DNA of 64,000 nt from Streptomyces sp. NBC_01275 (GTDB lineage: Bacteria > Actinomycetota > Actinomycetes > Streptomycetales > Streptomycetaceae): contig NZ_JAPEOZ010000001.1 of NCBI RefSeq assembly GCF_026340655.1, forward strand, positions 2,294,001 to 2,358,000, given 5' to 3'. Under the pieces are notes generated by a model. That model was not told the origin of the DNA. It made no database searches and saw nothing but the letters and a program-made list of their open reading frames with translations. This document shows, one piece after another, positions 1 through 9,136 of this stretch. The translations under genes and the position numbers were made by a program. The first letter of the stretch is position 1; the number at the start of each line of letters is the position of its first letter.

Positions 1-1056
1 CTCGCAGACCCGTCCCAGGTCGTTGCGCCCCAGGTCGACGAGCATGAGGTGCTCGGCGCGCTCCTTGGGGTCGGCGAGCAGCTCGTCGGCGAGGGCCTGG
101 TCCTCCTGCGGGGTGGCGCCGCGGTGCCGGGTGCCGGCGATGGGGTGGACCATGGCCTGCCCGTCCTCGACCTTGACCAGGGCCTCCGGGCTGGATCCGA
201 CGACGTCGAAGCCGTCGAAGCGGAACAGGTACATGTACGGCGAGGGGTTGGTCGCCCTCAGGACCCGGTAGACGTCCAGCGCGCTCGCCGTGCACGGCGT
301 CTCGAAGCGCTGGGAGGGGACGACCTGGAAGGCCTCGCCCGCGCGGATGCGCTCCTTGACGTCCTCGACGGCCCGCTGGAAGTCGGGGCCGCCCCACAGG
401 GCGGTGTACTCGGGGAGTTCGGAGGGCGGCAGGACGGCCGGGGGCTGGGCGACCGGGCGGGAGAGGTCGGCCTCCATGGCGTCCAGCCGGGCCACCGCGT
501 CCGCGTACGCCTCGTCGACGCCGGTGTCGAGGTCGTTGTGGTTGATCGCGTTGGCGATCAGCAGGACGGAGCCCTCCCAGTGGTCCATGACGGCGAGGTC
601 GCTGGTCAGGAGCATGGTCAGCTCGGGGAGCCTGAGGTCGTCGCGCTCGCCGGGGCCGATCTTCTCCAGGCGGCGCACGATGTCGTAGCCGAGGTAGCCG
701 ACCATGCCCCCGGTGAAGGGGGGCAGACCGTCCTGGTGGGGGGTGTGCAGGGTCTCGATGGTGGCGCGCAGGGCGACGAGGGGGTCGCCGTCGACGGGGA
801 CGCCGACGGGCGGGGTGCCGAGCCAGTGGGCCTGGCCGTCGCGCTCGGTCAGCGTCCCCTCGGACCGGACGCCGACGAAGGAGTAACGAGACCACGAACG
901 GCCGTTCTCCGCGGACTCCAGGAGGAAGGTGCCGGGGCGCTCGCCTGCGAGTTTGCGGTACAGCGCGACCGGGGTGTCGCCGTCGGCGAGCAGCTTGCGG
1001 GTGACCGGGATGACACGGCGGTCGGTGGCGAGCTTGCGGAACGTCTCGAGATCCAT
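1..1056 (-). CDS. trpE: anthranilate synthase component I, C-terminal part outside the window
   Basis: First committed step of tryptophan synthesis: chorismate plus glutamine-derived ammonia gives anthranilate. The visible 352 codons begin [20 protein letters not shown] and run off the left edge. Near the edge they contain the chorismate-binding-enzyme motif [19 protein letters not shown], typical of the TrpE/PabB family. The start is the ATG at 1054-1056, with AAGG a few bases upstream. hisI ends only 11 bases upstream on the same strand, so the two are probably cotranscribed. The catalytic C-terminus is not visible. PabB is the main alternative, but the N-terminus and the his linkage favour TrpE. 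Confidence 0.93.
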   Translation of the reverse strand, partial: MDLETFRKLATDRRVIPVTRKLLADGDTPVALYRKLAGERPGTFLLESAENGRSWSRYSFVGVRSEGTLTERDGQAHWLGTPPVGVPVDGDPLVALRATIETLHTPHQDGLPPFTGGMVGYLGYDIVRRLEKIGPGERDDLRLPELTMLLTSDLAVMDHWEGSVLLIANAINHNDLDTGVDEAYADAVARLDAMEADLSRPVAQPPAVLPPSELPEYTALWGGPDFQRAVEDVKERIRAGEAFQVVPSQRFETPCTASALDVYRVLRATNPSPYMYLFRFDGFDVVGSSPEALVKVEDGQAMVHPIAGTRHRGATPQEDQALADELLADPKERAEHLMLVDLGRNDLGRVCE

Positions 1057-1067
1057 GGCGGCTGACC

Positions 1068-1466
1068 TTACTGATCCGAGGCGGTGGCCGCGCCGGAATC
1101 GGCGCCGTCCTTGAGCAGCACGTCTTCGTCGAAACAGGTGCGCGCGCCGGTGTGGCAGGCGGCGCCGACCTGGTCGACCCGTACGAGCACGGTGTCGGCG
1201 TCGCAGTCCAGGGCGACGGACTTGACCCACTGGAAGTGGCCGGAGGTGTCGCCCTTCACCCAGTACTCCCGGCGGCTGCGCGACCAGTAGGTGCAGCGGC
1301 CGGTGGTGAGCGTGCGGTGCAGCGCCTCGTCGTCCATCCAGCCGAGCATGAGCACCTCACCGGTGTCGTACTGCTGGGCGATGGCGGGGACGAGCCCGTC
1401 GGCGCTGCGCCTGAGGCGTGCGGCGATCTCGGGGTCGAGGCTGCTGGGCGAGGGCGTGCTGGTCAT
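1068..1466 (-). CDS. hisI: phosphoribosyl-AMP cyclohydrolase
   Basis: Third step of histidine synthesis: opens the purine ring of phosphoribosyl-AMP to give ProFAR, the substrate of PriA. The 132 residues form a single HisI domain with motifs [20 protein letters not shown] and CF, holding the metal-binding Cys and Asp residues. There is no fused HisE domain, so phosphoribosyl-ATP pyrophosphatase must be encoded elsewhere, as is usual in actinobacteria. The ATG at 1464-1466 fits the family N-terminus. It lies apart from the main his operon and directly upstream of trpE. No good ribosome site precedes it; CACAAT six bases upstream could be a -10 of a leaderless transcript. Confidence 0.96.
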   Translation of the reverse strand: MTSTPSPSSLDPEIAARLRRSADGLVPAIAQQYDTGEVLMLGWMDDEALHRTLTTGRCTYWSRSRREYWVKGDTSGHFQWVKSVALDCDADTVLVRVDQVGAACHTGARTCFDEDVLLKDGADSGAATASDQ

Positions 1467-1518
1467 GGTGCCATTGTGCCGCGCGCCACGGACAGTCACG
1501 GGGCGATGTCCACTGGGT

Positions 1519-1576
1519 GGAAAGCCGAAGGGAAAGGCGAGGGAAAAGGCGAGGGGAAGGCGACGGGAAAGGCGGC
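1519..1576. repeat. purine-rich tandem repeat between hisI and the DinB-like gene
   Basis: About five imperfect copies of an 11-12 base unit close to GGGAAAGGCGAG lie head to tail in the divergent promoter gap between hisI and the gene at 1641. The strand asymmetry is strong, with nearly all purines on the plus strand. Function is unknown; copy number could vary between strains. Confidence 0.7.
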
Positions 1577-1628
1577 TGTGCCGTGGAGGGTGGCCGAGGG
1601 ACGGGTGGGCGGACCTCGTACGCGGTCG

Positions 1629-1634
1629 TAGGCT
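1629..1634 (+). promoter_or_regulatory. candidate -10 of a leaderless promoter
   Basis: TAGGCT lies six bases before the ATG at 1641, and no Shine-Dalgarno is present. This spacing puts the transcription start at or next to the start codon, a common arrangement in Streptomyces. No clear -35 is visible. Confidence 0.4.
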
Positions 1635-1640
1635 GACTGC

Positions 1641-2276
1641 ATGTCGACTTTCGCCAAGCGTGAACGGCTCCTTTTCGCAGACCTCTTGGAAACGGCGGGT
1701 CCGGACGCCCCCACGCTCTGCGAGGGCTGGCGGACCCGGGAGCTGGCCGCGCACGTGGTGGTGCGCGAGCGCCGCGCGGACGCCGCCGGAGGCATTCTGA
1801 TCAAGCAGCTGGCGTCCCGCCTGGACCGGGTGATGGAGGAGTTCGCCGCCAAGCCGTACGAGGAGCTGCTCCAGCTGATCCGCACGGGTCCGCCGCGCTT
1901 CTCCCCCTTCCAGCTCAAGCAGATAGACGAGGCGTCGAACACGATCGAGTTCTACGTCCACACCGAGGACGTCCGCCGCGCCGAGCCCGACTGGACGCCG
2001 CGCGAGCTCGATCCGGTGTTCCAGGACGCCCTGTGGTCCCGGCTGGAGCGCACCGCCCGGCTGATGGGCCGCGGGGCCCCGACCGGCCTGGTGCTGCGCC
2101 GCGCGGACGGCCGTACGGTCGTCGCCAACCGCGCCGCGCCGGTGGTGACGGCGACCGGGGAGCCGTCGGAGCTGCTGCTGTTCCTCTACGGTCGGCAGGA
2201 CGCCGCGAAGGTGGAGCTGGACGGCGAGAAGGAAGCGATCGACAAGCTGCACGGAAGCAAGCAGCTCGGGATCTGA
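1641..2276 (+). CDS. TIGR03085-type DinB-like metal-binding protein
   Basis: A 211-residue protein of the actinobacterial TIGR03085 group, related to the DinB/mycothiol-dependent maleylpyruvate isomerase fold, a four-helix bundle that usually binds a divalent metal. The opening has the family pattern with [20 protein letters not shown], and [12 protein letters not shown] in the middle supplies further candidate ligands (His, Asp). Its substrate is unknown; members are thought to act in thiol-dependent or detoxification chemistry, which is inference. It is transcribed divergently from hisI and is followed 47 bases later by a VOC-family gene that may share its transcript. Confidence 0.8.
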   Translation: MSTFAKRERLLFADLLETAGPDAPTLCEGWRTRELAAHVVVRERRADAAGGILIKQLASRLDRVMEEFAAKPYEELLQLIRTGPPRFSPFQLKQIDEASNTIEFYVHTEDVRRAEPDWTPRELDPVFQDALWSRLERTARLMGRGAPTGLVLRRADGRTVVANRAAPVVTATGEPSELLLFLYGRQDAAKVELDGEKEAIDKLHGSKQLGI

Positions 2277-2323
2277 CTTTGGATCCGGTTCGGAATCCGA
2301 CTCGGGATCTGGGAGGACCGGCC

Positions 2324-2722
2324 GTGATCAAGGTCGCGATGACGAGCGTGTACGTCGACGACGTCGCCAAGGCCCGCGCGTTCTACACGGACGTCCTGGG
2401 CTTCGAGACGCGGATCGACATGGATCTGGGCGGCGGGACGCTGTTCGTCACGGTGGGCGCGTCCGAGGGGGCGCAGCCGGATCTCCAGCTGCTGCTGGAG
2501 CCCGGCCATGGCCCCATCGCCGAGCCGTACCGCCTGGCTCTGCACACGGCGGGCATCCCGTGCATCGTCTTCTCCGTCGACGACATCCATGCGGAGTACG
2601 ACCGGCTGCGCGGCCTCGGTGTGCGGTTCACGCAGGGGCCGGTGGAGCAGGGCCCGGTCATCGCCGCGATCCTGGACGACACCGTGGGCAACCTGGTGCA
2701 GCTGGCGCAGCACAAGGGCTGA
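2324..2722 (+). CDS. VOC-superfamily (glyoxalase/bleomycin-resistance fold) protein
   Basis: A 132-residue single-domain vicinal-oxygen-chelate protein. It opens with [20 protein letters not shown], the typical first beta-alpha unit, and ends with [18 protein letters not shown], the second paired module with a Gly-Asn turn. The family includes glyoxalase I, dioxygenases and drug-binding proteins; substrate cannot be predicted. Start is the GTG at 2324, with GGAGG eight bases earlier. It converges on the MFS gene with only two bases between the stops and no terminator-like hairpin there. Confidence 0.85.
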   Translation: MIKVAMTSVYVDDVAKARAFYTDVLGFETRIDMDLGGGTLFVTVGASEGAQPDLQLLLEPGHGPIAEPYRLALHTAGIPCIVFSVDDIHAEYDRLRGLGVRFTQGPVEQGPVIAAILDDTVGNLVQLAQHKG

Positions 2723-2724
2723 GG

Positions 2725-4023
2725 TCAGCCGGGGAGTTCGGCGTGGCGGAGGGCGCGTGAGCACAGGGCGAGGACGCCGCCGAGGGCGGACACCGCCGCG
2801 CAGACCGTGAAGACCGGCCCGGCGCCCCACGCGGCGACCGCCCAGCCGACCGCCGGGAAGGTGAGCGGCGCCACGCCGAAGCCGACCAGCGTGGAGACCG
2901 AGGTGACGCGGCCGACGTAGGCGCTGCCCGCGCGGGCCTGCAGGAGCGCCCCGGTGAGCGCGCCGGCGAGGCCGGCCAGCAGGCCGATGAGGAGGGCCAC
3001 GCAGGCCGCCGCGGCGACGGACGGCACACGCGCGAGGGCGTCGATCGCGACGGCGCCGGCAAGAGTCGCCACGGCCGTCACGCGTCCGGCGTACGGCACC
3101 CGGCCGCGCCAGGCGAGCAACAGCGAGGCGGCTCCGGCGCCGACGCCGAACCCGGCGAGGACCAGCCCCATGCCGGCGGAGCCCCAGCCGCGCTGTGCGG
3201 CGAGCAGGGTCAGGCCGAGGTTCATCGGGCCGACGAACCCGAGGTCGCTCAGGGCGGCGAAGACCACCAGGACGCGCAGGACGGGGTCGCGTCGGATGTG
3301 CCGCAGCCCGTCGCGCAGTTCGGCGAGGGCGCTGGGGCGGCCCTTCGTGTCGTGCCGGGTCCGGGTGTCGTCCGGGGGCGGCTGTCCCGTCCGGACGGTC
3401 GCCAGGACGGGCAGGGACACACCGATCAGCAGGGCGGCGAGTCCGAACGCGCCCGCGGTGCCGCCGAGGGCGATGCCCAGGCCGCCCAGCGGGCCGCCCA
3501 GGACGTTGGCGAGCCGGACGGCCAGGCCCCTCATGCCCTGCACGCGGGCGAGCTGGCCGCGGCCGGTGATCCGGGCGGGCAGGGCGCCTGCGGCGGGCAG
3601 GAAGACGGCGTCGACGATCCCGAAGAGGACGGCCACGCAGCCCAGGGTCCACAGGCCGGGGCTGGTCGCGAGCAGGAGCACGGCCGCCGTGAGCACCAGC
3701 AGACAGCGCACGGCCGTGCTGCTCACCACCACCCTGCGCGGTCCGTAGCGGTCGGCGACCACTCCTCCGCCGAGCATCAGCAGGGCGCGGGGCACGGCGG
3801 AGGCCGCGGTCACGAACCCGGCCTGGGCGGGGGTGCCGGCCTGGACGGCGGCCCAGGACAGCGCCAGGTAGTAGACGTTGTCGCCGATCGCGGACGAGGT
3901 GTAGCCGCCGAGCCAGCGCAGGACGTTGGGGTCGCGATGGGCGGGGCGCTCGACGACCGGGGCGGGTGTCGGGGCGGGTATCCGCGCGGGGACGGGAGCG
4001 GGGACGGGGCGCGTCGGCGTCAT
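2725..4023 (-). CDS. MFS-family transporter (probable exporter)
   Basis: A 432-residue major-facilitator protein with a proline-rich cytoplasmic N-terminus (about 25 residues) followed by roughly 11-12 hydrophobic segments. The loop [16 protein letters not shown] between helices 2 and 3 matches the MFS motif A (G-x3-D-x2-G-x-R). It resembles the antibiotic or multidrug efflux branch, but substrate is not predictable. It begins 15 bases after the winged-helix regulator gene on the same strand, so the two form a regulator-transporter operon, and the regulator probably controls it from the palindrome at 4656-4709. Confidence 0.88.
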   Translation of the reverse strand: MTPTRPVPAPVPARIPAPTPAPVVERPAHRDPNVLRWLGGYTSSAIGDNVYYLALSWAAVQAGTPAQAGFVTAASAVPRALLMLGGGVVADRYGPRRVVVSSTAVRCLLVLTAAVLLLATSPGLWTLGCVAVLFGIVDAVFLPAAGALPARITGRGQLARVQGMRGLAVRLANVLGGPLGGLGIALGGTAGAFGLAALLIGVSLPVLATVRTGQPPPDDTRTRHDTKGRPSALAELRDGLRHIRRDPVLRVLVVFAALSDLGFVGPMNLGLTLLAAQRGWGSAGMGLVLAGFGVGAGAASLLLAWRGRVPYAGRVTAVATLAGAVAIDALARVPSVAAAACVALLIGLLAGLAGALTGALLQARAGSAYVGRVTSVSTLVGFGVAPLTFPAVGWAVAAWGAGPVFTVCAAVSALGGVLALCSRALRHAELPG

Positions 4024-4038
4024 CGGGATCGGGGCCTC

Positions 4039-4644
4039 TCAGATCCGGAACGGGAACCCGTACGTGTGCACCGCGACGTTCTCGCGGCCCTCGGTGTCGC
4101 CCGCGGTCTCGGCGGCCCGGCCCTGCTGCTCGTACTTGTGGAGCAGGCCGAGCATCTCCTTGTTCAGCTCGGCCAGTTCGGTCGCCGTGAGGCGCAGGTT
4201 GGCCTCGCTGGACTCGGCCGCCGCGTTCCACTCCTCGCCCCAGTGGGCGCGTTCGTCGAGCCAGCGGCGGTACAGGTCCATGCGCTGCTCGGCGAAGAGC
4301 CGGCTGGCCGCGGTGTGCGCGGCGGCCTTCTCGGGGGCGTCGCGGAAGTCCTCGTCGCGGATGCTCAGGCCGTCGGAGGCGAGCTGCCACCAGCGCTCCC
4401 GGCCGTCGGCGCTCTGCGGCTCGGCCTCTTCGATCAGGCCGTGCTCGGCGAGCTTGCGCAGGTGGTAGCTGACCAGCGAGACGGCTTCGTCGACCTGTTC
4501 GGCGAGCTGGGAGGCGGTGGCGACGCGGGCCAGGGTCAGCGCGCGGCAGAGCCGCATCCGCAGCGGGTGGGCGAGGGCCTTGAGCGTGCCCAGGTCGGTG
4601 ATCCGGCGGTCTCTTTCCTTGCGGCCCTGCTCCTTGCCTGTCAT
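4039..4644 (-). CDS. ArsR-like winged-helix transcriptional regulator
   Basis: A 201-residue protein with an N-terminal winged helix. The LGTLKALAHPLRMRLCRALT segment is the ArsR-type opening, and QVDEAVSLVSYHLRKLAEHG is the recognition helix region. The C-terminal half is predicted helical and probably serves dimerisation or ligand sensing; no metal-binding Cys cluster is seen, so this is probably not a metal sensor. It starts at the ATG 4642-4644 with GTGAGG just upstream. A perfect 24-bp inverted repeat ends 11 bases before the start codon, suggesting autoregulation. It is the first gene of an operon with the MFS transporter. Confidence 0.88.
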   Translation of the reverse strand: MTGKEQGRKERDRRITDLGTLKALAHPLRMRLCRALTLARVATASQLAEQVDEAVSLVSYHLRKLAEHGLIEEAEPQSADGRERWWQLASDGLSIRDEDFRDAPEKAAAHTAASRLFAEQRMDLYRRWLDERAHWGEEWNAAAESSEANLRLTATELAELNKEMLGLLHKYEQQGRAAETAGDTEGRENVAVHTYGFPFRI

Positions 4645-4655
4645 GCCCTCACCGT

Positions 4656-4709
4656 AGATGCGAAAGAAAAGTTGCGCAATTTATTTTGCGCAACTTTTCT
4701 TTCGCATCT
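4656..4709 (-). promoter_or_regulatory. perfect 24-bp inverted repeat, probable operator of the winged-helix regulator
   Basis: Arms 4656-4679 and 4686-4709 are exact reverse complements of 24 bases around a 6-base A/T loop. Each arm contains the octamer TTGCGCAA, itself a palindrome, so two identical sites lie 14 bases apart and can be read from either strand. The element is AT-rich for this genome and sits directly upstream of the regulator start, on the far side of the hisF terminator. A dimeric repressor site is the best reading. Confidence 0.75.
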
Positions 4710-4717
4710 GGCCATGA

Positions 4718-4750
4718 GTAAGCCCCGGCCACGAGGTGCCCGGGGCTTAC
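4718..4750 (-). terminator. terminator of the his operon
   Basis: Inverted repeat GTAAGCCCCGG / CCGGGGCTTAC (11-bp arms, 11-base loop) lies 16 bases after the hisF stop. There is no U-run, which is usual for Streptomyces terminators. Confidence 0.75.
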
Positions 4751-4766
4751 GTCGCCACAAGAAGTC

Positions 4767-5522
4767 TCACCGCACGGGGTGTCCCGCCCCCCGCAGCGTG
4801 TCCTTCACCTCGCCGATGCGCAGGTCGCCGAAGTGGAACACCGACGCGGCCAGCACCGCGTCCGCGCCCGCCTCGACGGCCGGCGGGAAGTCGGCGAGCC
4901 GGCCGGCGCCGCCGGAGGCGATCAACGGGACCGTCACATGCTTGCGGACGGCCTTGATCATCTCCAGGTCGTAGCCGTCCTTGGTGCCGTCCGCGTCCAT
5001 CGAGTTGAGCAGGATCTCGCCCGCGCCCAGCTCGGCCGCCCGGTGCGCCCACTCGACGGCGTCGATGCCGGTGCCCTTGCGGCCGCCGTGCGTCGTCACC
5101 TCGAAGCTTCCGGACGGGGTGCGCCGGGCGTCCACCGACAGCACCAGCACCTGGCTGCCGAACCGCTCGGCGATCTCCTGGATCAGCTCCGGGCGGGCGA
5201 TGGCGGCCGTGTTCACGCCCACCTTGTCCGCGCCCGCCCGCAGCAGCCTGTCGACGTCCTCGGGCGTGCGCACGCCGCCGCCGACGGTCAGCGGGATGAA
5301 CACCTGCTCCGCCGTGCGGCGCACCACGTCGTACGTCGTCTCACGGTTGCCCGACGAGGCGGTGATGTCCAGGAACGTCAGCTCGTCGGCGCCCTCGGCG
5401 TCGTACACCTTGGCCATCTCGACGGGGTCGCCCGCGTCGCGGAGGTTCTGGAAGTTGACGCCCTTGACGACCCGGCCGTTGTCCACGTCCAGGCAGGGGA
5501 TGACTCGTACGGCCAGGGTCAT
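4767..5522 (-). CDS. hisF: imidazole glycerol phosphate synthase, cyclase subunit
   Basis: With HisH it converts PRFAR and ammonia to imidazole glycerol phosphate and AICAR, linking histidine to purine synthesis. The 251-residue TIM barrel carries both catalytic aspartates: D12 in [15 protein letters not shown] and D131 in VLSVDARR, plus phosphate-binding loops [10 protein letters not shown] and [10 protein letters not shown]. Length is normal for the family. Its ATG overlaps the RidA stop by four bases (ATGA). It is the last gene of the his operon, followed by a hairpin terminator. Confidence 0.98.
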   Translation of the reverse strand: MTLAVRVIPCLDVDNGRVVKGVNFQNLRDAGDPVEMAKVYDAEGADELTFLDITASSGNRETTYDVVRRTAEQVFIPLTVGGGVRTPEDVDRLLRAGADKVGVNTAAIARPELIQEIAERFGSQVLVLSVDARRTPSGSFEVTTHGGRKGTGIDAVEWAHRAAELGAGEILLNSMDADGTKDGYDLEMIKAVRKHVTVPLIASGGAGRLADFPPAVEAGADAVLAASVFHFGDLRIGEVKDTLRGAGHPVR

Positions 5523-5914
5523 GCGGACACTCCTCGGAACGCCTCCACCTCGACCTCGACGACCAGACTCGGGTCCACGAAGCCGGAGACGATGATCATG
5601 GATGCGGCGGGCCGGACGGAGTCGAACAACTCCTTGTGGGCCCGTCCGACGTCGTCCACGTCCCGCGCGTGGGTGATGTACATGCGCGTCCGCACGACGT
5701 CGTCGCGCCCGAGGCTCAACTGCTCCAGCGCCGCGAACGCGACGTTGAAGGCGTTGACCGTCTGCTCGTAGGGACCGCCTCCGGCGATCTGGCCGTCCAC
5801 TATCGACGTGCAGCCGGAGACGAGCACCAGCCCGTTCGGCAGCTCCACCGCACGGGAGTAGCCGAAGGTCTCCTCCCAGGGCGCGCCGGTCGCGACGCGT
5901 CGCAGATCGCTCAC
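5519..5914 (-). CDS. RidA/YjgF/YER057c-family protein
   Basis: 131 residues of the RidA fold, opening [20 protein letters not shown] and holding [11 protein letters not shown] with the conserved arginine that binds the carboxylate of imine substrates. RidA proteins hydrolyse reactive enamines/imines made by PLP enzymes, sparing other PLP enzymes from damage. It sits between priA and hisF with 4-base overlaps on both sides (GTGA with priA, ATGA with hisF), so it is translated as part of the his operon. A role in protecting HisC or clearing an amine by-product is inference. It could also be an Rid subgroup without deaminase activity. Confidence 0.85.
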   Translation of the reverse strand: MSDLRRVATGAPWEETFGYSRAVELPNGLVLVSGCTSIVDGQIAGGGPYEQTVNAFNVAFAALEQLSLGRDDVVRTRMYITHARDVDDVGRAHKELFDSVRPAASMIIVSGFVDPSLVVEVEVEAFRGVSA

Positions 5915-6636
5915 TTGGCCACCGCCTCCAAGGCCTCTTCCAGGGTGAACGCCTTCGCGTACAGGGCCTTGCCGACGATGGAGCCCTCGACGCCGAGGGG
6001 TACCAGCTCGGCGATGGCCCGCAGGTCGTCGAGGGACGACACGCCGCCGGACGCCACGACCGGCCGGTCCGTCACCGCGCACACGTTCCTCAGCAGCTCC
6101 AGGTTCGGGCCCTGCAGCGTGCCGTCCTTGGCGATGTCGGTGACGACGTACCGCGCGCAGCCCTCCTTGTCGAGGCGCGCCAGCGTCTCGTAGAGGTCGC
6201 CGCCGTCGCGGGTCCAGCCGCGGCCGCGCAGCGTCGTGCCGCGTACGTCCAGACCGACCGCGATCTTGTCGCCGTGCTCGGCGATGACCTTGGCGACCCA
6301 CTCCGGGGTCTCCAGGGCGGCCGTGCCCAGGTTCACGCGCGTGCAGCCGGTGGCGAGGGCGGCGGCGAGGGTGTCGTCGTCGCGGATGCCGCCGGACAGC
6401 TCGACCTTGATGTCCATCGCGCCCGCGACCTCGGCGATCAGCGCGCGGTTGTCGCCGGTGCCGAACGCGGCGTCCAGGTCGACCAGGTGCAGCCACTCGG
6501 CGCCCGACCGCTGCCAGGCGAGGGCCGCCTCGAGAGGGGAGCCGTAGGAGGTCTCGGTCCCGGACTCGCCGTGCACGAGACGGACGGCCTGGCCGTCGCG
6601 GACGTCGACGGCGGGGAGGAGTTCGAGCTTGCTCAC
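5911..6636 (-). CDS. priA: bifunctional phosphoribosyl isomerase PriA (HisA and TrpF activities)
   Basis: A 241-residue TIM barrel that performs the Amadori rearrangement of ProFAR in histidine synthesis. In Streptomyces it also isomerises phosphoribosylanthranilate in tryptophan synthesis, replacing TrpF (established work on S. coelicolor PriA). The general acid/base pair is visible: D11 in [13 protein letters not shown] and D130 in AVGLDVRG. R139 in the following RGRGWTR loop matches the residue used for both substrates. The GTG start overlaps the hisH stop (GTGA), and its stop overlaps the RidA start. Dual activity is inferred from the family, not shown by sequence alone. Confidence 0.95.
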   Translation of the reverse strand: MSKLELLPAVDVRDGQAVRLVHGESGTETSYGSPLEAALAWQRSGAEWLHLVDLDAAFGTGDNRALIAEVAGAMDIKVELSGGIRDDDTLAAALATGCTRVNLGTAALETPEWVAKVIAEHGDKIAVGLDVRGTTLRGRGWTRDGGDLYETLARLDKEGCARYVVTDIAKDGTLQGPNLELLRNVCAVTDRPVVASGGVSSLDDLRAIAELVPLGVEGSIVGKALYAKAFTLEEALEAVAK

Positions 6637-7271
6637 AGTGTTCCGATCCAGTTGGTGAGGAGCTGGGCGCCGGCGTCGCCGGACTTCTCGGGGTGGAACT
6701 GCGTGGCCCACAGCGCGCCGTTCTCCACGGCGGCCACGAACGGCTTGCCGTGCGTGGACCAGGTCACCTTCGGCGCGTGCATCAGCGGGTTGTGCACCTC
6801 GAGGGACCACTCCTGGACGGCGTAGGAGTGCACGAAGTAGAAGCGCGCGTCCGCGTCGAGGCCGGCGAACAGCTGGGAGTCGGCCGGGGCTTCGACGGTG
6901 TTCCAGCCCATGTGGGGCACGATCTCGGCCTGGAGCGGCTCGACGGCGCCGGGCCACTCGTCGAGGCCCTCGGTCTCCACGCCGTGCTCGATGCCGCGCG
7001 CGAACAGGATCTGCATGCCGACGCAGATGCCCAGCACCGGCCGGCCGCCGGACAGCCTGCGGTCGATGATCCAGTCGCCGCGGGCCTCGCGCAGCCCCTT
7101 CATGCAGGCGGCGAAGGCGCCGACGCCCGGCACCAGCAGCCCGTCGGCGTTCATCGCCGTGTCGAAGTCACGCGTTATCTCGACGTCGGCCCCGGTGCGC
7201 GCGAGGGCGCGCTCGGCGGAGCGGACGTTGCCGAAGCCGTAGTCGAAGACGACCACTTTCTTCGCGGTCAA
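6633..7271 (-). CDS. hisH: imidazole glycerol phosphate synthase, glutamine amidotransferase subunit
   Basis: Class I glutaminase that feeds ammonia to HisF. Using the TTG start, the nucleophile is C83 in GICVGMQ, with H193 and E195 in QFHPEKSG completing the triad. Start choice: TTG at 7269-7271 has GGAGG seven bases upstream and overlaps the preceding stop as TTGA, matching the 4-base overlaps elsewhere in this operon. An in-frame GTG two codons earlier (7275-7277) with GAGG eight bases before it is the alternative. The product is 212 residues, normal for HisH. Confidence 0.95.
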   Translation of the reverse strand: MTAKKVVVFDYGFGNVRSAERALARTGADVEITRDFDTAMNADGLLVPGVGAFAACMKGLREARGDWIIDRRLSGGRPVLGICVGMQILFARGIEHGVETEGLDEWPGAVEPLQAEIVPHMGWNTVEAPADSQLFAGLDADARFYFVHSYAVQEWSLEVHNPLMHAPKVTWSTHGKPFVAAVENGALWATQFHPEKSGDAGAQLLTNWIGTL

Positions 7272-7432
7272 TTCCACACCTCCAGCCTCATGACGCCCGC
7301 GACCAGACACATCGCGGCGCCTATCGAGAGGAGCACGATCAGGCTCTTCGGCATCTCCTGCTTGACGAAGGAGTAGATGCCGCCGGCCAGGAAGAGGCCG
7401 ACGACGATCAGGATGGTCGAGAGTCCGGTCAT
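7268..7432 (-). CDS. 54-residue membrane protein inside the his operon
   Basis: A short gene between hisB and hisH. It starts [20 protein letters not shown] and ends MRLEVWN. It has two hydrophobic segments (about residues 5-20 and 31-47) separated by a short charged loop [10 protein letters not shown], so it is probably a two-helix inner-membrane hairpin. It starts four bases after hisB and its stop overlaps the likely TTG start of hisH, so its translation is locked into the operon. No function is known to me. Spacing, codon use and hydrophobic pattern argue that it is a real gene. Confidence 0.8.
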   Translation of the reverse strand: MTGLSTILIVVGLFLAGGIYSFVKQEMPKSLIVLLSIGAAMCLVAGVMRLEVWN

Positions 7433-7436
7433 GGCT

Positions 7437-8030
7437 TTACAGCGCGCCCTTCGTGGAGGGGAGGATGCCGGCCGCGCGCGGGTCGCGCTCGGAGGCGTAG
7501 CGCAGGGCCCGGGCGAGCGCCTTGAACTGGCACTCCACGATGTGGTGCGCGTTGCGTCCGTAGGGCACGTGCACGTGCAGCGCGATCTGGGCCTGGGCGA
7601 CGAAGGACTCCAGGATGTGCCGGGTCATCGTCGTGTCGTACTCGCCGATCATCGGCGCCATGTTCTCGGGCTCGGTGTGCACGAGGTAGGGACGGCCGGA
7701 GAGGTCGACGGTGACCTGGGCGAGGGACTCGTCCAGCGGGACCGTGCAGTTGCCGAACCGGTAGATCCCCACCTTGTCGCCGAGCGCCTGCTTGAAGGCG
7801 GCGCCGAGCGCGAGGGCGGTGTCCTCGATGGTGTGGTGGGAGTCGATGTGCAGGTCGCCGTCGGTCTTCACGGTCAGGTCGAACAGACCGTGCCGGCCGA
7901 GCTGGTCGAGCATGTGGTCGTAGAAGCCGACGCCGGTCGACACGTCGACCTTGCCCGAACCGTCGAGATTGATCTCGACGAGGACCGAGGTCTCCTTCGT
8001 CGTCCGCTCTACACGTCCTACGCGGCTCAT
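7437..8030 (-). CDS. hisB: imidazoleglycerol-phosphate dehydratase
   Basis: Dehydrates imidazole glycerol phosphate to imidazole acetol phosphate. The 197-residue monofunctional form (no histidinol phosphatase domain) shows the two halves of the manganese site: [14 protein letters not shown] and [14 protein letters not shown], with the repeated HHxxE pattern. Its ATG overlaps the hisC stop by four bases. Histidinol-phosphate phosphatase must be encoded elsewhere. Confidence 0.98.
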   Translation of the reverse strand: MSRVGRVERTTKETSVLVEINLDGSGKVDVSTGVGFYDHMLDQLGRHGLFDLTVKTDGDLHIDSHHTIEDTALALGAAFKQALGDKVGIYRFGNCTVPLDESLAQVTVDLSGRPYLVHTEPENMAPMIGEYDTTMTRHILESFVAQAQIALHVHVPYGRNAHHIVECQFKALARALRYASERDPRAAGILPSTKGAL

Positions 8031-9136
8031 GCGTCCTTCTCCTTCTTCAAGTCACGTACCGCGTCGAGGAACGCGTCGTTCTCGTCGGGGGTTCCCGCGG
8101 TGACCCGCAGCCAGCCCGGCACGCCGTTGTCCCGGACCAGGACGCCCCGGTCGAGGATCTGCTGCCACACCGTGTGGGCGTCCTCGAACCGCCCGAACTG
8201 CACGAAGTTGGCGTCCGACGCCGTGACCTCGTACCCGATCGCCAGCAGCTCGCCGACCAGCCGGTCCCGCTCCGACTTCAGCTGCTCGACGTACTTCAGC
8301 AGCGTGTCGGTGTGCTCCAGGGCGGCCAGGGCGGTCGCCTGGGTGACGGCGGACAGGTGGTACGGCAGCCGGACGAGCTGGACGGCGTCCACGACCGCCG
8401 GGTGCGCGGCGAGGTAGCCCAGGCGCAGGCCGGCCGCCCCGAAGGCCTTCGACATCGTCCGCGAGACGACGAGATTCGGCCGACCTTCGAGCAGCGGCAG
8501 CAGCGAGTCGCCGTGGCTGAACTCGATGTACGCCTCGTCCACGACCACCATCGACGGCTTGGCCGCCTGCGCGGCCTCGTACAGCGCGAGGACCGTCTCT
8601 CCCGGGACTGCGGTGCCGGTGGGGTTGTTGGGGGTGGTGATGAAGACGACGTCGGGCCGGTGCTCGGCGATGGCCTGCCGCGCCGCCTCCAGATCGATCG
8701 TGAAGTCCTCGTTGCGGGGACCGGAGATCCACCCGGTCCCGGTGCCGCGCGCGATGAGCCCGTGCATCGAGTACGACGGCTCGAAGCCGATCGCCGTACG
8801 GCCCGGTCCGCCGAAGGTCTGCAGCAGCTGCTGGATGACCTCGTTGGAGCCGTTGGCGGCCCACACGTGGGCCAGGCCGACCTCGTGGCCGGACGTGTCC
8901 GTCAGGTACTGCGCGAGCCGCGTGCGCAGCTCCACGGCGTCCCGGTCCGGATACCGGTTGAGGTCCCGGGCCGCCTCGCGCACCCGCTCCGCGATCCGCT
9001 CGACCAGCGCCTCGGGCAGCGGATAGGGGTTCTCGTTGGTGTTCAGCCGTACGGGGACGTCGAGCTGGGGCGCGCCATAGGGGGACTTGCCGCGCAGCTC
9101 GTCCCGTACGGGAAGATCGTCGATTCCGAAGCTCAC
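8027..9136 (-). CDS. hisC: histidinol-phosphate aminotransferase
   Basis: PLP enzyme that transaminates imidazole acetol phosphate with glutamate. The 369 residues have the class I/II aminotransferase layout: [14 protein letters not shown] near the start, the PNNPTGT motif near residues 169-175, [10 protein letters not shown] with the PLP-contacting Asp and Tyr, and the Schiff-base lysine K230 in [17 protein letters not shown]. The GTG start (9134-9136) overlaps the hisD stop as GTGA. Aromatic amino acid aminotransferases are close relatives, but the operon position fixes the role. Confidence 0.97.
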   Translation of the reverse strand: MSFGIDDLPVRDELRGKSPYGAPQLDVPVRLNTNENPYPLPEALVERIAERVREAARDLNRYPDRDAVELRTRLAQYLTDTSGHEVGLAHVWAANGSNEVIQQLLQTFGGPGRTAIGFEPSYSMHGLIARGTGTGWISGPRNEDFTIDLEAARQAIAEHRPDVVFITTPNNPTGTAVPGETVLALYEAAQAAKPSMVVVDEAYIEFSHGDSLLPLLEGRPNLVVSRTMSKAFGAAGLRLGYLAAHPAVVDAVQLVRLPYHLSAVTQATALAALEHTDTLLKYVEQLKSERDRLVGELLAIGYEVTASDANFVQFGRFEDAHTVWQQILDRGVLVRDNGVPGWLRVTAGTPDENDAFLDAVRDLKKEKDA

